From Chlorogloeopsis sp. ULAP01 (lineage in GTDB: Bacteria > Cyanobacteriota > Cyanobacteriia > Cyanobacteriales > Nostocaceae), in the NCBI RefSeq assembly GCF_030381805.1, contig NZ_JAUDRH010000008.1:124001-188000 (forward strand): 64,000 nucleotides of DNA. The letters run 5' to 3'. The position numbers and the translations under genes were made by a program. Positions within the stretch are counted from its first letter, which is position 1, and each line of letters opens with the position of its first letter. Under the pieces are notes generated by a model. It saw nothing but the letters and a program-made list of their open reading frames with translations, was not told the origin of the DNA and searched no databases. Shown here piece after piece: positions 60,805 through 64,000 of the stretch.

Positions 60805-61986
60805 ATGACAAATTTTTTGCAACCTCCACGCTTACGTACCAGTGAAGACGGCGAAGAACATCGACACGCCACTTGGCTAGAACTGTTTTATGATTTGGTG
60901 TTTGTGGTTGCGGTTTCTCAACTCGCCCATAATCTCAAAGAAAATGTTTCACTATCAGGATTTCTAGGTTTTGTTTTTCTGTTTATACCCGTGTGGTGGT
61001 CGTGGATTGGCACTACTATGTATGCTAATCGCTTTGATAGCGACGATATCGGACGGCGTTTGCTGGTTGCTTTACAAATGCTGACAGCAGCAGCGTTGGC
61101 TGTTAATATCCACTACGGTTTGGGTGAAAGTGCTACTGGCTTTGCCCTTGCCTATGCTCTTGGTCGAGCTGTACTGATTGTAGAATACATCCGTGCTGGT
61201 ATACACATTCCCGCAGCGCGTCCCCTCACAACACGTTATGCCACGGGTTTTACTATTGCTGCCATAGTATGGCTAGTATCTGCATTTATCAGCCCACCTT
61301 GGCGTTTTGTCCTCTGGGGAGTGGGAATTATTGTTGATTTGGTAACACCTTTTACAGCAACAAAGTTTCAGCTTAAACTACTACCCCACGCTTCCCATCT
61401 ACCAGAACGTTTTGGGCTATTTACGATCATTGTTTTAGGTGAAGCAATTATTGCTGTGGTTGATGGTGTTTCTCAGCAGAAATGGGATGTTTTGAGCGTA
61501 ATTGCTGCTATATTCGGTCTATGTATCGCTTTTAGCTTGTGGTGGGTTTATTTTGATAATCTTGGTGGCACACCGATTCAAACAGCACGGGCAGAAGGAA
61601 AAATTAGTACAGTTGCAATCTGGCTATATACCCATTTACCTTTAGTCATTGGTATCGCGGCGGCAGGAGTTGGTGTAGAAGAAGTTTTGATGAGTAAGCA
61701 AACAGTACCGCTAGCCGATACAACACGATGGTTGCTCTGCGGCTCTGTAGGTTTATGTTACCTAGCTTTAGGTATTCTCCACCGCGTTGGCGTTATTCGC
61801 TACTGTAAAATTCGCTCTGAATATAGACTCGGAACAACTATTGCTGTAATGGCGATCGCTATTTTTGGTAAAGGTTTATCACCTGTTGCAGTCATTGGAC
61901 TTGTAACTGTAGCCTGTGCTGTACAAGTTGTGCAAGACTTATATCAGAGCCGCCCCACTACCCGCTTGGTTGAACCAGGAATTTAG
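60805..61986 (+). CDS. ltrA: Low temperature requirement protein A (LtrA) family
   Basis: A 393-residue integral membrane protein with about ten helices. The N-terminal HATWLELFYDLVFVVAVSQL and the later HLPERFGLFTIIVLGEAIIA are the two hallmark motifs of the LtrA family, first described in Listeria for growth at low temperature; the biochemical role is unknown. It follows the fusion gene by 36 bp on the same strand, so the two are probably cotranscribed. Its stop overlaps that of the convergent CHAD gene (61983-61986). Confidence 0.9.
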   Translation: MTNFLQPPRLRTSEDGEEHRHATWLELFYDLVFVVAVSQLAHNLKENVSLSGFLGFVFLFIPVWWSWIGTTMYANRFDSDDIGRRLLVALQMLTAAALAVNIHYGLGESATGFALAYALGRAVLIVEYIRAGIHIPAARPLTTRYATGFTIAAIVWLVSAFISPPWRFVLWGVGIIVDLVTPFTATKFQLKLLPHASHLPERFGLFTIIVLGEAIIAVVDGVSQQKWDVLSVIAAIFGLCIAFSLWWVYFDNLGGTPIQTARAEGKISTVAIWLYTHLPLVIGIAAAGVGVEEVLMSKQTVPLADTTRWLLCGSVGLCYLALGILHRVGVIRYCKIRSEYRLGTTIAVMAIAIFGKGLSPVAVIGLVTVACAVQVVQDLYQSRPTTRLVEPGI

Positions 61987-62969
61987 TCTTTGAGAGGCTG
62001 AAGTACTGTTAAACGCAATTCTTGTTTGGTTTCAGTTTTTAGATATTGCTCTTGCAGGGGTTGCCACTGTTGCCACATTCGATAGCGATTTTGGGCTAAT
62101 ACATTAGCCAAAGTAGGAAGTTGAGTGTGAAGTTCGCATTTGAAAACATCCACAAACCACTCACTTAAAACTACGCTATCTTGCATAGATCCCAAAATAT
62201 CTTGGATATTTTTGACTTGGGCAACATAATTTGTGTAAGATTCACCATATAAGTCGCTAAATAACTCCATTTGGTACCGCAGGCGTTTAGTTTGTTTACG
62301 CAAACTATGAAGAAGCTTGCCATTGGTTGTTAATTCTTGTTCTATTGTTTCTGCTTCCCAGTCTTGTGAGGTAATTACTCCTGAATTTTCCACTTGAATT
62401 CCGACTAACCAACCTGGATGCAGCAAGAAACTACTGATCTCTGGCAAAAGTAAATCTGGTAAAACTTCCTGCATCGGTAGAGATGCTAGTGGTTGATAAC
62501 TAGGTTCATCCAACCAATCTTGTAAGCTTTGTTTTATTGATTTATAACGCTCATCTTTAAATGTTGTTCGCACATCTTGCAGTGCTTTTTCACGCTGTTT
62601 TTCCAAGGCATCGAAAGCTGTTTGTAGAGATTGCCGTTCTTTTTTCGGTAAATCTGGTTGAACGAGATTTTCTAAAGTTTCTTTTAGCACATCTAAGTCT
62701 CGCAAATTGCCAAGACGACGTGCAATTTTACCGAGGTTTTTATCGCTAACTAACTTCGGCAAATTTAACGCTTGATCAAACCTACTGACAGCAGTTCGCA
62801 GGCGACGTATACCTACTCGCATTTGATGCAGCGCTTCTGGATCTTTATCTTTTTTTACTTCTGTTTCCCATTTCAAAGTTTTTTTAAAGTGTTTTTGGAT
62901 TGCTGAATACGCATAGTATCCTAAACTTTTTACGTTGCTTTTCACTTTCGAGTTGCTAGCTAAGGTCAT
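61983..62969 (-). CDS. CHAD-domain protein
   Basis: A 328-residue all-helical protein of the CHAD family, which binds inorganic polyphosphate through conserved histidines and basic residues. Diagnostic stretches are DPEALHQMRVGIRRLRTAVS and LGKIARRLGNLRDLDVLKET in the first half, and HSLRKQTKRLRYQMELFSDL in the second. There is no fused CYTH domain. ATG 62969 is chosen; a GTG four codons upstream is possible. A role in polyphosphate granules is known for some family members and is inferred here. Confidence 0.9.
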   Translation of the reverse strand: MTLASNSKVKSNVKSLGYYAYSAIQKHFKKTLKWETEVKKDKDPEALHQMRVGIRRLRTAVSRFDQALNLPKLVSDKNLGKIARRLGNLRDLDVLKETLENLVQPDLPKKERQSLQTAFDALEKQREKALQDVRTTFKDERYKSIKQSLQDWLDEPSYQPLASLPMQEVLPDLLLPEISSFLLHPGWLVGIQVENSGVITSQDWEAETIEQELTTNGKLLHSLRKQTKRLRYQMELFSDLYGESYTNYVAQVKNIQDILGSMQDSVVLSEWFVDVFKCELHTQLPTLANVLAQNRYRMWQQWQPLQEQYLKTETKQELRLTVLQPLKD

Positions 62970-63257
62970 AGGAATTAACACACCTTAGACAAATATCAAT
63001 GATTGTATAGAATATATTAAATAATAGCATTGATTATAATTTCGCAGTGTCTTTTAACCAATTGATGTATTCTTAAAGTAATGCGAATTATTGTCATATT
63101 TATTTTTGAGATTGCAATAATCCAAAAAATATTTGATTTGTAAAGTAATTTAACAATAAATTTATTTTGGCATTTGTGTATTTCAAAATAGCTAATACTG
63201 AGTATTTTAATATACGAAAAATATATATAAAATCTATCTAAGTAGAGGGCATGTAAA

Positions 63258-64000
63258 ATGCAAAACCCAAACTTTTTAAATCAAGTTTTACTTACATTTA
63301 CTGATAATTTTAAAGAACACAGGGAAGACTTATCGGCAGTGATGCTGACAGATCAAAAGTATTTATGGTTAGGATCAGATGAAACCTCAACTATTGAACG
63401 TCTGTACTGGGAGAATAATAATTTTGCCCAGCATAAACAATTTCATGTAGCAGAATATATCAGTTTACCCGCCCCAGAAGAGGAAGAAATTGATATTGAA
63501 GGTATTGATTACAGTGGTTATTATCTGTGGATAGTTGGTTCTCATAGCTGGAAACGCAAAAAACCAAAATCCAAAAAATCTGATGTCGAAAATATTAAGA
63601 GATTAACACAAGTTAAATCAGAACCAAACCGCTATATTTTAGCTCGTATTCCTCTTGTTGACGGTGAGTTACACAAATCTTGCCCTCATCCAGAAGATTC
63701 TAATGTGCAGTTAACTGCTGGCAAATTAGAAGTAACGCAGCAGGGAAACTTACTGATGGAAGCTTTAGCAGACGATCCTCATTTAGGTTTTTTTGTCAAA
63801 GCAGAAATTCCCGGTAAAGATAATGGCTTTGATATTGAAGGTATAACAGTCTATCAAAACCGTATTTTTGTGGGATTGCGCGGCCCTGTACTGCGTGGTT
63901 GGGCTGTAATGTTGGAAATAGAAGTAAATTCATCTCAACCAGGAGTGCTGAGTTTACAGAATATTTCAGAAGAGGAAAGGCAGTACAAAAAGCATTTTAT
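63258..64000 (+). CDS. DUF3616 protein, N-terminal part (cut by window end)
   Basis: Open from ATG 63258 (AGAGGGC seven to eight bases upstream) to the window end, 247 complete codons. The start MQNPNFLNQVLLTFTDNFKE, then DLSAVMLTDQKYLWLGSDET, GIDYSGYYLWIVGSHSWKRK and GFDIEGITVYQNRIFVGLRG match the DUF3616 family, predicted to form a beta-propeller-like domain. Function is unknown. There is no signal peptide. The C-terminus lies beyond the window. Confidence 0.85.
   Translation, partial: MQNPNFLNQVLLTFTDNFKEHREDLSAVMLTDQKYLWLGSDETSTIERLYWENNNFAQHKQFHVAEYISLPAPEEEEIDIEGIDYSGYYLWIVGSHSWKRKKPKSKKSDVENIKRLTQVKSEPNRYILARIPLVDGELHKSCPHPEDSNVQLTAGKLEVTQQGNLLMEALADDPHLGFFVKAEIPGKDNGFDIEGITVYQNRIFVGLRGPVLRGWAVMLEIEVNSSQPGVLSLQNISEEERQYKKHF

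Overview
The window is chromosomal DNA of a cyanobacterium, most likely a filamentous, Nostocales-type one. The evidence is photosystem I subunit PsaD, the Calvin-cycle regulator CP12, a Cph1-type phytochrome with its response regulator, a run of small cyanobacteria-restricted families (DUF1825, DUF2605, DUF2973, DUF3177 and DUF3616 types), very frequent HIP1 octamers (GCGATCGC), and intergenic regions full of short tandem heptamers (TAGTCCC or AATCCCC types) and dispersed hairpins. I see no rRNA, tRNA, CRISPR array or complete insertion sequence.

Layout. 0-9 kb: the end of serA, prmA, a decayed hydrolase-like pseudogene, PEP synthase, an SbmA/BacA-type ABC exporter and a PMT-type mannosyltransferase. 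9.4-13.5 kb: a light-signalling block (phytochrome kinase, overlapping Rcp1-like regulator, hybrid receiver-kinase). 13.5-19 kb: a Uma2 nuclease-fold protein, trmB, an MFS transporter, a metallophosphoesterase and a FIST sensor protein. 19.4-28.1 kb: cp12, small conserved membrane and HhH proteins, a class A penicillin-binding protein, tyrS and pyrF. 28.8-33.5 kb: an accessory island with an XRE regulator divergent from a Cas4-like nuclease-Argonaute operon, then a pentapeptide-repeat protein. 33.6-37.4 kb: a di-heme cytochrome and two uncharacterised proteins. 37.6-48.2 kb: trpE, psaD, a DICT-GAF histidine kinase, a glycogen-debranching-type glucosidase, two small cyanobacterial proteins and thrS. 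48.2-51 kb: a ParE/RelE-type toxin-antitoxin pair, dndE and a phosphorothioation-associated methyltransferase. 51.2-64 kb: an AmpG-like permease, a GNAT acetyltransferase carrying a repeat-derived insert, a HEAT-repeat protein, a GH65 phosphorylase, a large fusion (cNMP-binding, degenerate sigma-54-type AAA+, NapH/NosR-like membrane ferredoxin), LtrA, a CHAD protein and the start of a DUF3616 protein.

How the genes work together. The phytochrome and its regulator overlap and should be translated together. The nuclease and Argonaute overlap by an ATGA and share a promoter region with the XRE regulator, in which two copies of a TTGA-N8-TCAA palindrome lie 33 bp apart; this is the strongest candidate defence system here. 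The DndE/methyltransferase pair looks like a satellite of a phosphorothioate system whose core genes are not in this window. The 58.2-60.8 kb fusion is the most unusual single protein: its AAA+ module has lost the Walker A, Walker B and GAFTGA signatures, consistent with cyanobacteria lacking sigma-54, and it is joined to a membrane Fe-S electron-transfer module.
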